This document shows positions 1 through 7,771 of a stretch of DNA of 64,000 nt, one piece after another. Source of the stretch: Pseudarthrobacter cellobiosi (GTDB lineage: Bacteria; Actinomycetota; Actinomycetes; Actinomycetales; Micrococcaceae); NCBI RefSeq assembly GCF_023913755.1, contig NZ_JAMXBJ010000049.1:1-64000 (forward strand). Direction: 5' to 3'. Numbering within the stretch: the stretch's first letter is position 1; the number at the start of each line of letters is the position of its first letter. The position numbers and the translations under genes are program-made. The notes beneath the pieces are model-generated. The model saw only the letters and a list, made by a program, of their open reading frames with translations. It was not told where the DNA came from and ran no database searches.

Positions 1-83
1 AAACCCCGCCGGCCGTTGGCTCCTGCCCAAAAACGATCCGCCACCATCTCGAAGGAAAACCCGTCCCAACGCTTGACAAAAAA

Positions 84-300
84 CATAGGGACACCCCCCT
101 GTTCGTACCGTGCCCGTCGGGACAAGACCGTGGGATGCGAGGCGCCCGTTGCGGCCGCGATGGGCGTGTTTGCGGTCCCGTCGGCCGCCAGCAGCAGGAT
201 TCGCGCCCGCTGGACCAGCCTGGCACGCATCGACGTTGACCGGCGACCACCGGGTCAGGATCTCGAAATCACCATCACGCAGAATAAGTGCCGGGGCAGG
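84..300 (-). pseudogene. IS630-family transposase N-terminal remnant
   Basis: Two adjacent minus-strand frames read like the start of an IS630-type transposase. The first (about 294 down to 235) gives PALILRDGDFEILTRW, and after a frame change the second (230 down to 87) gives RARLVQRARILLLAADG followed by a helix-turn-helix-like stretch ending ARYEQGG. No DDE catalytic part is present, so this is a frameshifted, truncated copy. The bases from 1 to about 83 continue open in the second frame but show no family I recognise. From 301 to 441 I see no gene. The family call rests on recognising the helix-turn-helix region and is moderately sure. Confidence 0.5.
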
Positions 301-441
301 AGGATGAGCGGAACGGGGCCTCTGATGCCTCCGCCGGCCAGCACCGGCTCCGGCCGTACATTACCGGGCGTTGCGGGAGTGGCCTCGCGTGTTACCGGCC
401 ATCAGGCCAGCCTGACAACGAAACGTGTGGAACCGCAGCGT

Positions 442-2373
442 TTATGATGCACCGGCCGGCATTGACGGAGCACCATCGCTGTTGCCCGTCGGGCGCAGGA
501 CCCCCATAAGCTGGTCGATCACCCCTGCGTCCTCGATGGTGGAGGGGATGACGTACTCTTCGCCGTCGGCGATCTGACGCATTGTCTTGCGCAGGATCTT
601 CCCCGACCTCGTCTTGGGCAGCGCGTCCACAACGGTGACGTTCTTGAAGTCCGCCACGGGACCGATGTCCCGGCGGACCAGGGCGATCAGCTCCTGGGCG
701 AGCACGGTGTCTGCCATCTGGACGCCTGATTTCAACACAACGTAGCCGCTGGCGTGTTGGCCTTTCAGTGGATCCGAGACGCCGATGACGGCGCATTCGG
801 CCACAGCGGGGTGCTGGCCGATCACCTGTTCCATCGATCCGGTGGACAGCCGGTGTCCGGCGACGTTGATGATGTCGTCGGTCCGGCCCATGACGAAAAG
901 ATACCCGTCGTCGTCGCGGTAGCCGGAGTCGCCGGTGGCGTAGACGCCGTCGAAGGCCTGGAGATAGGAGGAGACGTAGCGGTCATCGTTCCGCCACAGT
1001 GTGGTGAGCGTGCCGGGCGGCAGTGGAAGTCCCAGGACGATGTTGCCTTCTTCTCCGCCTGCAACCTCCTCGCCGGCGCCGTCCACAATCCGGAGATCAA
1101 AGCCGGGCATGGGCACCGAGGGGGAACCGGCCTTGATGGGCAAAGGCTCCAGCCCCCGGGGGTTGGCGCAGATTGCCCAGCCCGTTTCCGTCTGCCACCA
1201 GTGGTCCACCACGGGGACACCCAGGGTTCCGGCCGCCCAATGGTAGGTGTCGGTGTCGAGCCGCTCCCCCGCGGCGAAGAGGGTCTTCAGGCTGGACGTA
1301 TCGTAGCCCGCCAGCAGTTTCGCCTCGGGATCTGCCCTCCGGATGGCACGCAGCGCCGTGGGCGCCGTGAACAGGACATTGACCTTGTGGTCCTGGATGA
1401 CCCGCCAGAACGCACCCGCATCCGGGGTGCCCACGGGCTTGCCCTCGTAGAGAACCGTGGTGGCGCCTGCAATGAGAGGCCCGTAGACGATGTAGGAGTG
1501 CCCCACTACCCACCCGACATCCGAGGCGGTCCACATGACGTCCCCCGGGCCGACGTCGTAGATGTTTTCCATGGACCAGGCGAGTGCAACGGCGTGACCG
1601 CCGTTGTCCCGGACAACTCCCTTGGGGGCTCCCGTGGTGCCGGAGGTGTAGAGAATGTAGAGGGGATCCGTGGCGCTGACGTCCACCGGCCCGGCGGGAA
1701 TGGCCGTGGCCATCTCGGTGTCCCAGTCCAGCCAGCCACGGAAGTCGGCGGCGCTGGCCGCAAAACCCTCCCGGTCCTTGACCAGGACAGGGGTGTCCGG
1801 AACACCGGCAAGCTCCAGGGCTTCCGCGACCGCAGGCAGGTATTCCACGCGGCGGGACGGCTCGATGCCCCCGGACGCCGTGACCACTGCAACGGGAGCT
1901 GCGTCCCTGATGCGGGCGGCCAGCTCCTTGGGCGCAAAGCCGCCGAAGACCACGGAGTGGACTGCCCCCAGCCGTGCTGCCGCCAGCATGGCCACAACCG
2001 CCTCCGGGATCATGGGCATGTAGATCACCACGCGGTCCCCTTTGCCCACGCCCTGTTGGCGCAGCACACCTGCAAACCGGGCTACCAGCTCCGTGAGTTC
2101 CGCATACGTGTACCGACGCTGGGAGCCCAGCATGGCGGAGTCGTAGATCAGGGCTTCCTGCTCGCCGCGACCCGCCAACACATGGCGGTCCAGGGCGTTG
2201 AAGGAGGTGTTCAGGACGGCGTCCGGGAACCAGCCGTAGAGCGGCGCCCTGCCGGAGTCCAACGCCTTCTCCGGAGCCGTGGACCAGGTGACCCGGTTCG
2301 CCGCCTCCAGCCAGAATTCAGCCGGCTGCTTCAGGCTGCGTCCATAGGCATCCCGGTAAGTGGTGGTAACCAT
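442..2373 (-). CDS. prpE: Propionyl-CoA synthetase (acetyl-CoA synthetase-like, AMP-forming)
   Basis: This 643-aa protein of the ANL adenylating superfamily activates propionate (or acetate) to its CoA thioester through an acyl-AMP. The P-loop-like motif YTSGTTGAPKG lies near residue 241 and the C-terminal catalytic lysine in SGKILRK near 592. The tail wording (EEYVIPSTIEDAGVIDQL) is closer to PrpE than to Acs. The ATG at 2373 is chosen because GGAGAAGGAAG sits just upstream; the frame stays open another 27 codons. It is divergent from a GntR regulator and a prpD fragment, which supports a role in propionate use. Acetate specificity cannot be excluded. Confidence 0.85.
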   Translation of the reverse strand: MVTTTYRDAYGRSLKQPAEFWLEAANRVTWSTAPEKALDSGRAPLYGWFPDAVLNTSFNALDRHVLAGRGEQEALIYDSAMLGSQRRYTYAELTELVARFAGVLRQQGVGKGDRVVIYMPMIPEAVVAMLAAARLGAVHSVVFGGFAPKELAARIRDAAPVAVVTASGGIEPSRRVEYLPAVAEALELAGVPDTPVLVKDREGFAASAADFRGWLDWDTEMATAIPAGPVDVSATDPLYILYTSGTTGAPKGVVRDNGGHAVALAWSMENIYDVGPGDVMWTASDVGWVVGHSYIVYGPLIAGATTVLYEGKPVGTPDAGAFWRVIQDHKVNVLFTAPTALRAIRRADPEAKLLAGYDTSSLKTLFAAGERLDTDTYHWAAGTLGVPVVDHWWQTETGWAICANPRGLEPLPIKAGSPSVPMPGFDLRIVDGAGEEVAGGEEGNIVLGLPLPPGTLTTLWRNDDRYVSSYLQAFDGVYATGDSGYRDDDGYLFVMGRTDDIINVAGHRLSTGSMEQVIGQHPAVAECAVIGVSDPLKGQHASGYVVLKSGVQMADTVLAQELIALVRRDIGPVADFKNVTVVDALPKTRSGKILRKTMRQIADGEEYVIPSTIEDAGVIDQLMGVLRPTGNSDGAPSMPAGAS

Positions 2374-2444
2374 AAGTGCTTCCTTCTCCACGACGTTGTG
2401 ATGTGGCCCCATGCTAGCTGTTCGCCCTGCCCCAGACAAGGGGG

Positions 2445-2454
2445 TTGTATACAA
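2445..2454. promoter_or_regulatory. GntR operator candidate 1
   Basis: The perfect palindrome TTGTATACAA lies between prpE and the divergent GntR gene. It shares the 8-bp core TGTATACA with a second palindrome at 2508-2517. TGTATACA-like palindromes suit FadR/FCD-type GntR regulators. Assignment to this regulator is inferred from position. Confidence 0.6.
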
Positions 2455-2507
2455 AAACAGCCGTATTTGCCAAATTACACCTCAAAAAATGGGTAATTCC
2501 CGAATCT

Positions 2508-2517
2508 GTGTATACAC
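2508..2517. promoter_or_regulatory. GntR operator candidate 2
   Basis: The perfect palindrome GTGTATACAC lies 31 bp before the gntR start. Its core TGTATACA is identical to the site at 2445-2454, and the centres are 63 bp apart, about six helical turns. This spacing would let two dimers bind the same DNA face or form a loop, which is an inference. Confidence 0.6.
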
Positions 2518-2547
2518 TGATCATGCCAAACCACCGAAGGGGGCAGC

Positions 2548-3189
2548 ATGCGAGCCAGCGAAAAAGCCTACGTCTCCCTTCGCGAAGACATTATTGAATG
2601 GCGGCTGCTCCCCGGCACGGTCCTTGCCGAGGTGGAGCAGTCCGAACGGCTGGGCATCTCGCGCACGCCCCTTCGGGAGGCGCTGAGCCGGCTCACGGCG
2701 GAAGGGCTGACGACGGCGGCGGGCGGCCGCGGCGTCGTCGTCACCGATATCTCGCTGGAGGACATCGACGAACTCTTCGAGCTCCGCGAAACGCTCGAAG
2801 GTCGGGCGGCTGCCCTGGCGGCAGAACGGGGCGATCCCGCCACTTTCCTGCAGCTCCAGGACGAACTGCTGGGAGCGCCTGCCCTGATCAACGGCACGGA
2901 CCCGGCCCGCCACGACTACTACCATTTGGTGGGACGCCTCGACGCGGCAATCGACGCAGCCATCACCAATTCCTACCTGGCCCAGGCCATGCGCAGCCTC
3001 CGCGTGCACCTCGTGCGGGTCCGCAGGCTCGCCGCCGATGACGCCGCCCGCCTGACGGCCGCCGCCGCCGAACACGCGGCCATTGCCGAAGCGATCGCCG
3101 CAGGCAACCCGCGCCTGGCGGAAGCCGCCACCACTGTCCACCTGCACCGCAGTCTTTCCCACGTCAAAGCTACCCACCCACAGCACTAA
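2548..3189 (+). CDS. GntR-family (FCD) transcriptional regulator of propionate genes
   Basis: This 213-aa protein has an N-terminal winged helix-turn-helix (residues about 5-70, with RLGISRTPLREALSRL as recognition region). An all-helical FCD ligand domain occupies about 78-205, with acidic and histidine residues typical of metal or acid binding. It sits between divergent prpE and the prpD start, 11 bp upstream of the latter, so it probably controls methylcitrate genes in response to a propionate-derived acid. Two TGTATACA palindromes precede it and may serve autoregulation. The effector is unknown. Confidence 0.85.
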   Translation: MRASEKAYVSLREDIIEWRLLPGTVLAEVEQSERLGISRTPLREALSRLTAEGLTTAAGGRGVVVTDISLEDIDELFELRETLEGRAAALAAERGDPATFLQLQDELLGAPALINGTDPARHDYYHLVGRLDAAIDAAITNSYLAQAMRSLRVHLVRVRRLAADDAARLTAAAAEHAAIAEAIAAGNPRLAEAATTVHLHRSLSHVKATHPQH

Positions 3190-3200
3190 GAAGGAGCACC

Positions 3201-3409
3201 ATGGTTAAGGAACACCACGTCCGCGTCTACAAGAGCGACGAGAACCTCGCCCGTGAAGACCAGCTCGCACACAAGATCGCCACCGTCGCCGCCGACCCCG
3301 TCGAGGTCACGCCCGAGGTCACCGAGATGGTCATCAACCGCATCATCGACAATGCCTCCGTGGCCATCGCTTCCCTGAACCGCGGCCCGATCGTGGCTGC
3401 CCGCGCCCC
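3201..3409 (+). pseudogene. prpD: 2-methylcitrate dehydratase N-terminal fragment (truncated)
   Basis: After a good ribosome site (AAGAAGGAG), codons 1 to about 70 match the start of MmgE/PrpD proteins, beginning MVKEHHVRVYKSDENLARED and running to NRGPIVAARA. Full PrpD is roughly 450-500 residues. Here homology stops near 3409, the frame runs on into unrelated sequence and ends at 3449. The methylcitrate cycle step after citrate-like condensation therefore cannot be made from this copy. No prpB or prpC lies in the window. Confidence 0.8.
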
Positions 3410-3529
3410 TACGTCCACGCCGACATCACCATCAAGGAGAAAGCCCTAGCCCTGACCACGCCTGCATCCGCGCGCCCCGGCCGGTACCACCCACCAGACA
3501 AGATCCTTGCGTTCCTCGAGAGCCTGTAA
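3410..3529 (+). pseudogene. Tyrosine recombinase C-terminal fragment
   Basis: In a frame different from prpD, 39 codons read YVHADITIKEKALALTTP and then RPGRYHPPDKILAFLESL before TAA. This resembles the extreme C-terminus of XerD-like tyrosine recombinases of actinobacterial mobile elements, where the nucleophilic tyrosine lies in an IY-HAD context. The fragment begins at that tyrosine and directly abuts the cut prpD, so the junction looks like a deletion or recombination endpoint. The upstream catalytic RHR residues are absent. Confidence 0.6.
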
Positions 3530-3587
3530 CTATGCCGAGCCGCGGCCCCGCTGACTGGGCAGAATGGGCGGTGGCCTCGGCATAGTT
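3528..3587. repeat. 12-bp inverted repeat at the recombinase stop codon
   Basis: AACTATGCCGAG (3528-3539) is matched by its exact complement CTCGGCATAGTT (3576-3587) with a 36-nt gap. It starts inside the recombinase stop codon. It could be a transcription terminator or the end of the recombinase-carrying element; the lack of a T tract makes an element end plausible. Confidence 0.6.
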
Positions 3588-3609
3588 GCGGGCTCGGCAA
3601 GGTCAATCT

Positions 3610-3882
3610 ATGCGGATGTCGGCAAAGATCGACGAACTCGGTTACATGGAACTGGACAAACGCGGCGCTGAACTTCTCTTCCAGGTGCTCACCGAACGCG
3701 AAGAAAAAGCATCCGTGGCCATCGCCACCAACGAATCTTTCTCCGGCTGGACCAAAACCTTCACCGACCCACGTCTGTGCGCCGCGATTGTGGACCGGCT
3801 GACCTTCAAAGGGACCATCATCGAAACCGGCACCGACTCCTACCGGCTCGCGCACACGGTGGCCCAGCAAGCGGCTAGCTAA
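3610..3882 (+). pseudogene. istB: IS21-family helper ATPase (IstB) C-terminal remnant
   Basis: The translated tail (IDELGYMELDKRGAELLFQV, then TNESFSGWTKTF and TFKGTIIETGTDSYRL) is the C-terminal third of IstB, from the Walker B-like IDELGY to the end. Full IstB is about 250 residues. The Walker A half and the partner transposase IstA are missing. Homology begins at about 3622, so the ATG codons at 3610 and 3616 are fortuitous. The gap 3883-3952 holds nothing recognisable. Confidence 0.75.
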
Positions 3883-3952
3883 ATCGCTAAGAACGCGACG
3901 ATACGTCGGTGTCTCCAATCGGACTGCGGCCTGAGCCGTCCGGAAGTCGGGA

Positions 3953-4432
3953 CTATTCCACTACGAGATTCTGATGTCCGTCCATTAGCTCTCGGACGAT
4001 GTCGAGGTGGCCCGCGTGGACGGAAGTCTCAGCGAGCACGCGAAACAGGACCTCACGCCCATTGGACATCGGCGGTGCGTGGAAGACGCTGGTTGGAGGC
4101 CACCAGCGGGGAGGGGCATCTAAATCGATCTTCGCAAGGACCTCATCATTTCCAGTGATTTCACGCTTGTAGATGTTGATGGCCTCGGCTCCGGTCATCG
4201 GTTCGGACTTCCAACCGTTGTGAAGTTCGGCGATTGCCCTGTCATCACCACCGAGAACGGCCGATATCCAGAACATCTCGTCGTCGAAGGCCAGGTGGTT
4301 GAGCAGCTGCGTCATTGTCCAGCCGGATGGGACTAAAGGTCGACGCATCGCATCGTTCTCGAGGCCGTCGACTGTTCGAAGAACATGTCTTCGCTCACTC
4401 GCCAGCTGGGCAAGCAATTGGTTGTCGCTCAT
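3953..4432 (-). CDS. DinB-family (DUF664-like) protein
   Basis: This 159-aa protein is a four-helix DinB/DUF664 type. It has a putative metal-binding histidine in LLNHLAFDDEMFW (about residue 46) and a C-terminal pair in ETSVHAGHLDIVRELMDG. Actinobacterial members of the superfamily act as thiol (mycothiol) S-transferases or metal-dependent enzymes; the substrate here is unknown. Its ATG overlaps the upstream gene's stop by 4 bp (ATGA), so it is translationally coupled to the AHSA1/VOC gene and forms the last cistron of an arsR-led operon. Confidence 0.75.
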   Translation of the reverse strand: MSDNQLLAQLASERRHVLRTVDGLENDAMRRPLVPSGWTMTQLLNHLAFDDEMFWISAVLGGDDRAIAELHNGWKSEPMTGAEAINIYKREITGNDEVLAKIDLDAPPRWWPPTSVFHAPPMSNGREVLFRVLAETSVHAGHLDIVRELMDGHQNLVVE

Positions 4433-5343
4433 GTCGCGGGCTCATATCCGACAAGCCAGTGAAGTCCATGACGATCTATGACTTGGCCGTCGGAGGCGCC
4501 CCATGGCTTTGACGAGAGTGGATCGAGCACCGACCCGTCAATGGAGAGTTTCTCGAACCACTCATGGAGGACTGCCGGTTCGGCGGTTCCCAACAGCGAG
4601 AGCATGATGCCTTCGAGCCGGACCGTTGCCTGGCCTTCCGCTGCGTCCGATCCTGCCAGAGCAACGACGCCGTTGAGCACTCCATGAGCTACGGCTTCTG
4701 GTGGGCCGTCGCTCCTGCCGAAGGCCTCGTACGTGTGTAGGGACAGCTCACCGCCGAAGATATCCGCATAAAAGTTCAAGGCTTCCCGCGCCGTTCCCGG
4801 AAAGAAGACATAGATCTGGGGCCCGGCCATGCGCCCATTGGTCACTGTGGTCATGGCGGTGCTGTCCTTGACCCGGTCAATGGTGGCGCCCCAGCCCTCC
4901 CGGGTACCTCCCAGCATGAGCTTCCGCACCTCTTCGATGTCGAGTTGCTCGGAGAACTGAACTGTGAGGACGAGCTCCGTTTCCTTGCCCAAGTCGTTCA
5001 GCTGCACCGTGACTACAGGGGCAGTCATTTCGTTCTCGCCGTCGAGTTCGGGCCAGCCTCCGACTGCTCCCCAGCGGAAGACGAGTCGTTCGTCGGGAAC
5101 GATCTCCAGGTAAATTCCCCCAGTGGGGTAGCTGAGGTCTTCATTGACGATCATTTGTTGCTTCCATGTTCCCCCAACGCGAAGGTCGACCTCGATGGGT
5201 GTGGCGGGTGTGGGCATGTCGGGGTTGTAGAACCAGGCAAGGTGTTCAGGGTCAGTCCAAGCTGTGAACACGGCATGCCGCGATGCAGCCAAAGTTCGGG
5301 TAAGGGTGAAGCTTCGATCTTGTGTCGGCAAGTCGGTCATCAT
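4429..5343 (-). CDS. AHSA1/SRPBCC domain fused to a VOC (glyoxalase-like) domain
   Basis: This 304-aa protein has two domains. Residues about 8-155 form an AHSA1-type SRPBCC fold (VFTAWTDPEHLAWFY, VGGTWKQQM, TEGW-like GTREGWGATIDR). Residues about 170-300 form a VOC domain of the PhnB type (YVFFPGTAREALNFYADIFG). AHSA1 proteins next to an ArsR repressor usually bind small hydrophobic ligands, and VOC domains are metal enzymes or drug-binding proteins. The gene overlaps both neighbours by 4 bp, so the three are strictly coupled. I cannot name the substrate. The fusion of two families that are more often separate is notable. Confidence 0.8.
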   Translation of the reverse strand: MMTDLPTQDRSFTLTRTLAASRHAVFTAWTDPEHLAWFYNPDMPTPATPIEVDLRVGGTWKQQMIVNEDLSYPTGGIYLEIVPDERLVFRWGAVGGWPELDGENEMTAPVVTVQLNDLGKETELVLTVQFSEQLDIEEVRKLMLGGTREGWGATIDRVKDSTAMTTVTNGRMAGPQIYVFFPGTAREALNFYADIFGGELSLHTYEAFGRSDGPPEAVAHGVLNGVVALAGSDAAEGQATVRLEGIMLSLLGTAEPAVLHEWFEKLSIDGSVLDPLSSKPWGASDGQVIDRHGLHWLVGYEPAT

Positions 5344-5690
5344 CTATCCTCCAGTTCAGTGAGAGCATCGGGGCGATCGGGGTTTATGGCGAGCTGTGCG
5401 TCAAGGCGATCCAGCCGTGTGCTCAGGAAATCGCGGTATGGGCGCATCCATTCCTCAACCTTTTGTAGCGGCGCAGGTTGAAGCCGGCAGTTCCTCCACT
5501 GGGCCGATTTGGACTTAGTGATCAGCCCGGCCTGCTCGAGCACTTTCAGGTGGCGCGATACGGAGGGCACGCTAATCGAGTGCGGAACGGCTAGTTCGGT
5601 CACCGTCGCCTCGCCCTGCTGCAGTTGCGCCAGCAGAGCACGGCGGGTGGGATCCGCCAGCGCAAGGAAAATCGTACTCAGTTCATCCAT
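5340..5690 (-). CDS. ArsR-family transcriptional repressor
   Basis: This 116-aa winged helix-turn-helix protein opens LALADPTRRALLAQL and carries the recognition helix SVPSVSRHLKVLEQAGL near residues 40-55. It has no cysteine pair like metal-sensing ArsR, so it belongs to the group paired with AHSA1 proteins that sense other signals. It is first in the operon; its stop overlaps the next start by 4 bp. A 9-bp inverted repeat lies 20-58 bp upstream and is its likely operator. Confidence 0.85.
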   Translation of the reverse strand: MDELSTIFLALADPTRRALLAQLQQGEATVTELAVPHSISVPSVSRHLKVLEQAGLITKSKSAQWRNCRLQPAPLQKVEEWMRPYRDFLSTRLDRLDAQLAINPDRPDALTELEDR

Positions 5691-5710
5691 TTGCGCCCCA
5701 GCCTAATTAC

Positions 5711-5748
5711 GCATCAGCGCAAATACAAGACTGGGTGGTCGCTGATGC
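5711..5748. promoter_or_regulatory. Inverted repeat upstream of arsR, likely operator
   Basis: GCATCAGCG (5711-5719) and its exact complement CGCTGATGC (5740-5748) are separated by 20 bp. A TTGACA-like box for minus-strand transcription abuts it at 5749-5754. The placement over the core promoter fits autorepression by the ArsR protein. The -10 element is not clear. Confidence 0.5.
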
Positions 5749-5808
5749 TGTCAATTTCGTTGGATTTGTGATCCCAATGCGAAGGACAGCCAATCTTTTC
5801 CCACGGCT

Positions 5809-5855
5809 AGTGGACCCAAATGGGCCTGCAATCCCAAGGTCAAGTGGACCCAAAT
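5809..5855. repeat. 13-bp direct repeat, possible IS21-type terminal repeats
   Basis: AGTGGACCCAAAT occurs at 5809-5821 and again at 5843-5855, 34 bp apart. The second copy is followed by TGACA-rich sequence, and within 10 bp by a glpD fragment without its start. Multiple short terminal repeats are characteristic of IS21-family ends, and an IstB remnant lies at 3.6-3.9 kb. The link to IS21 is an inference. Confidence 0.4.
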
Positions 5856-5863
5856 CAGATTGA

Positions 5864-6559
5864 CATTCTCACCATGTCTTTCCGGACATCACCCTCCCCC
5901 AAGAGCAGATCGTCTACAGCTTCTCAGGCATCCGTCCACTGCCCCGCCAGGACTCCGAGCACACCGGGTCTATTTCCCGCGGCTCCTACCGCATCGAACG
6001 CGACACGCGTAAGATCGCCGGAAAGCAAGTGCCAGTCCTGAGCCTGGTAGGTGACAAATGGACGACCTTCCGTGCTCTCTCAGAGCTCATGACTAATGAC
6101 GTTCTGGCACTTCTCCAACGCCCCCGGACGGCATCTACTGCCCGGCTGCCGATTGGAGGCGGAAAAGATTACCCACGCACGGAAGTTGCACTTCAGTCCT
6201 GGATCACCTCACGGGTCTCCGGAAAATTCGATACCTTCCGCGTACGGGATTTGCTGGAGCGCTATGGCACCCGCGCTGACGAAGTCATGGCCTTCCTCGC
6301 AGCCGGGGAGGACCACCCGTTGCACTGCACGGCAGAACTAAGCAGCCGAGAGCTGGAGTTCATGGTCCAAAACGAGCAGGTCGGCCACCTGGTGGATGTG
6401 CTTATCCGCCGGACATCCCTGGCCTTCCGAGGGCTGGTCACCGTCGAGATGCTCGACGAAATCACCCAACACCTGTCTGTCCTTCTTGGATGGGACGACA
6501 CCCGGGCGCTATGGGAAATCCAGCACACCCGGAATACCCTGCTGCGTTTCACCCCGTGA
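5864..6559 (+). pseudogene. glpD: Glycerol-3-phosphate dehydrogenase C-terminal fragment
   Basis: An open frame of 231 codons encodes the C-terminal half of a GlpD-type enzyme: VYSFSGIRPLPRQD, VLSLVGDKWTTFRALSE, and a helical tail ending TRNTLLRFTP. There is no start codon in place and the FAD-binding N-terminus is missing; a stop precedes the homology at 5861. GVRPL and GDKWTTFR match the cap region of GlpD. The sequence differs clearly from the intact glpD at 32.8-34.6 kb, so it is not a duplicate of it. Base composition is lower in GC than the flanks. Confidence 0.75.
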
Positions 6560-6692
6560 CCGTAGCTGCGCAGGCCAACAGCAGCACCGGCCCCCGGCCC
6601 AAATAGCAGGCTTGGTCACTGCGCTACCGGGCAGCCGACCAACCCTGCTGATCACTAACGCCCTCGGAAAGCTTCAACGGCTAGGAACAACT

Positions 6693-7391
6693 ATGCAGCA
6701 GTAAGTCATTGCCATCGACCGAGGCACCTCCAGCAGTCGCGCTATCGTCTTTGACCACACCGGCAGCATTGTTTCTAAGAGCCAAAAAGAGCACAAACAA
6801 ATCCTTCCCCAGCCAGGATGGATCGAACACGACCCAGAGGAGATTTGGGATAACGTTCAGCATGTCATCGCGACAGCCCTCGAGAACGCGCGTCTGACCC
6901 CTAATGACATTGTTGCCATAGGCGTTACCAACCAGCGGGAAAGCGCTGTGGTCTGGGACAAAAGAACAGGAACACCGGTCTACAACGTCATCGTATGGCA
7001 GGACACCCGTACGCAAGACACCGTAGACGAACTCGCCGCTTTCGGGGGCACCGATCGATACAAGGACCGCGTCGGCCTGCCTCTCGCCACCTACTTCTCG
7101 GGGACCAAAATCAAGTGGATTTTGATCATGTCGAAGGCGCCCGGGACAAGGCTGAAGCGGGCGAACGTCTGTTCGGAACCATAGATAGCTGGCTGGTCTG
7201 GAACCTCACCGGTGGTGCCGCAAACAGCGGAGTCCACGTCACCGATGTTACCAACGCCTCCAGAACTCTATTCATGGACCTGGGCAGCCTCCAATGGGAC
7301 ATCAGGATCCTGGAGGAATTTGACGTCCCATCGAGCATGATGCCGGAAATTAGATCCACTTCAGAGATTTACGGAACGGTAGATTCAACTC
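6693..7391 (+). pseudogene. glpK: Glycerol kinase, broken (nonsense, frameshift, 3' truncation)
   Basis: The frame begins ATG CAG CAG TAA, where intact GlpK has MQQYVIAIDQG, so a tyrosine codon has become a stop at 6702-6704. The reading then continues as [34 protein letters not shown] and VWQDTRTQD. Around 7122-7125 one base is missing after KWIL, and the match resumes one frame over ([29 protein letters not shown]). It ends near EIYGT, roughly half of the 500-residue family length, where it runs into a pirin fragment. It follows the glpD fragment, so both are remains of a glycerol operon. Confidence 0.8.
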
Positions 7392-7771
7392 AGCTCCTAG
7401 TGCTCGACGGCGGGCTGACGCTGGACGGGCAGGAGGTCCCGCCCGGGCCGCTGGGCTACCTGGGCGCGGGGCGTTCGGCGCTGGAGTTCCAGGCCCTGTC
7501 CGGCACACGGTTCCTCCTGATCGGCGGGGAGCCGTTCCAGGAGGAACTGCTGATGTGGTGAAACTTCATGGGCCGCACGCACGACGAAGTGGAGCAGGCC
7601 CGTGCGGACTGGGAAGCCCAAGCCGCACTGCCTGACGCTGCTGCCCGCGGAGCCCGCTACGGGCTGGTTGAAGGGCACGGCCCGGATGCGGGCGCCGAAG
7701 CCGGACGCATCCCCGCCCCCATCATGCCGGCCGTCAGGCTGGCACCCCGGAAGCGGTCAGTGGGCCCCTGA
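7392..7771 (+). pseudogene. Pirin-family C-terminal fragment with internal TGA
   Basis: In the same frame as the shifted glpK remainder, the sequence reads [20 protein letters not shown], then [16 protein letters not shown], a TGA at 7559-7561, and then NFMGRTHDEVEQARADWE. Intact pirins have WWNF at this place, so TGG has become TGA. The N-terminal cupin with its iron ligands is gone. The end overlaps the 3' end of the convergent GlcNAc-kinase-like gene by 15 bp, which suggests the right boundary of the disturbed region is at or before here. Confidence 0.75.

Noticed and set aside
754..2496. 580-aa open frame on the plus strand
   Set aside because: It lies fully antisense to prpE, whose motifs and ribosome site are clear; its composition (Gly/Val/Arg-rich without motifs) is that of a high-GC shadow.
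5694..5860. Possible riboswitch or small gene upstream of arsR
   Set aside because: No conserved aptamer core seen; the structure is explained by an operator-like inverted repeat and direct repeats.
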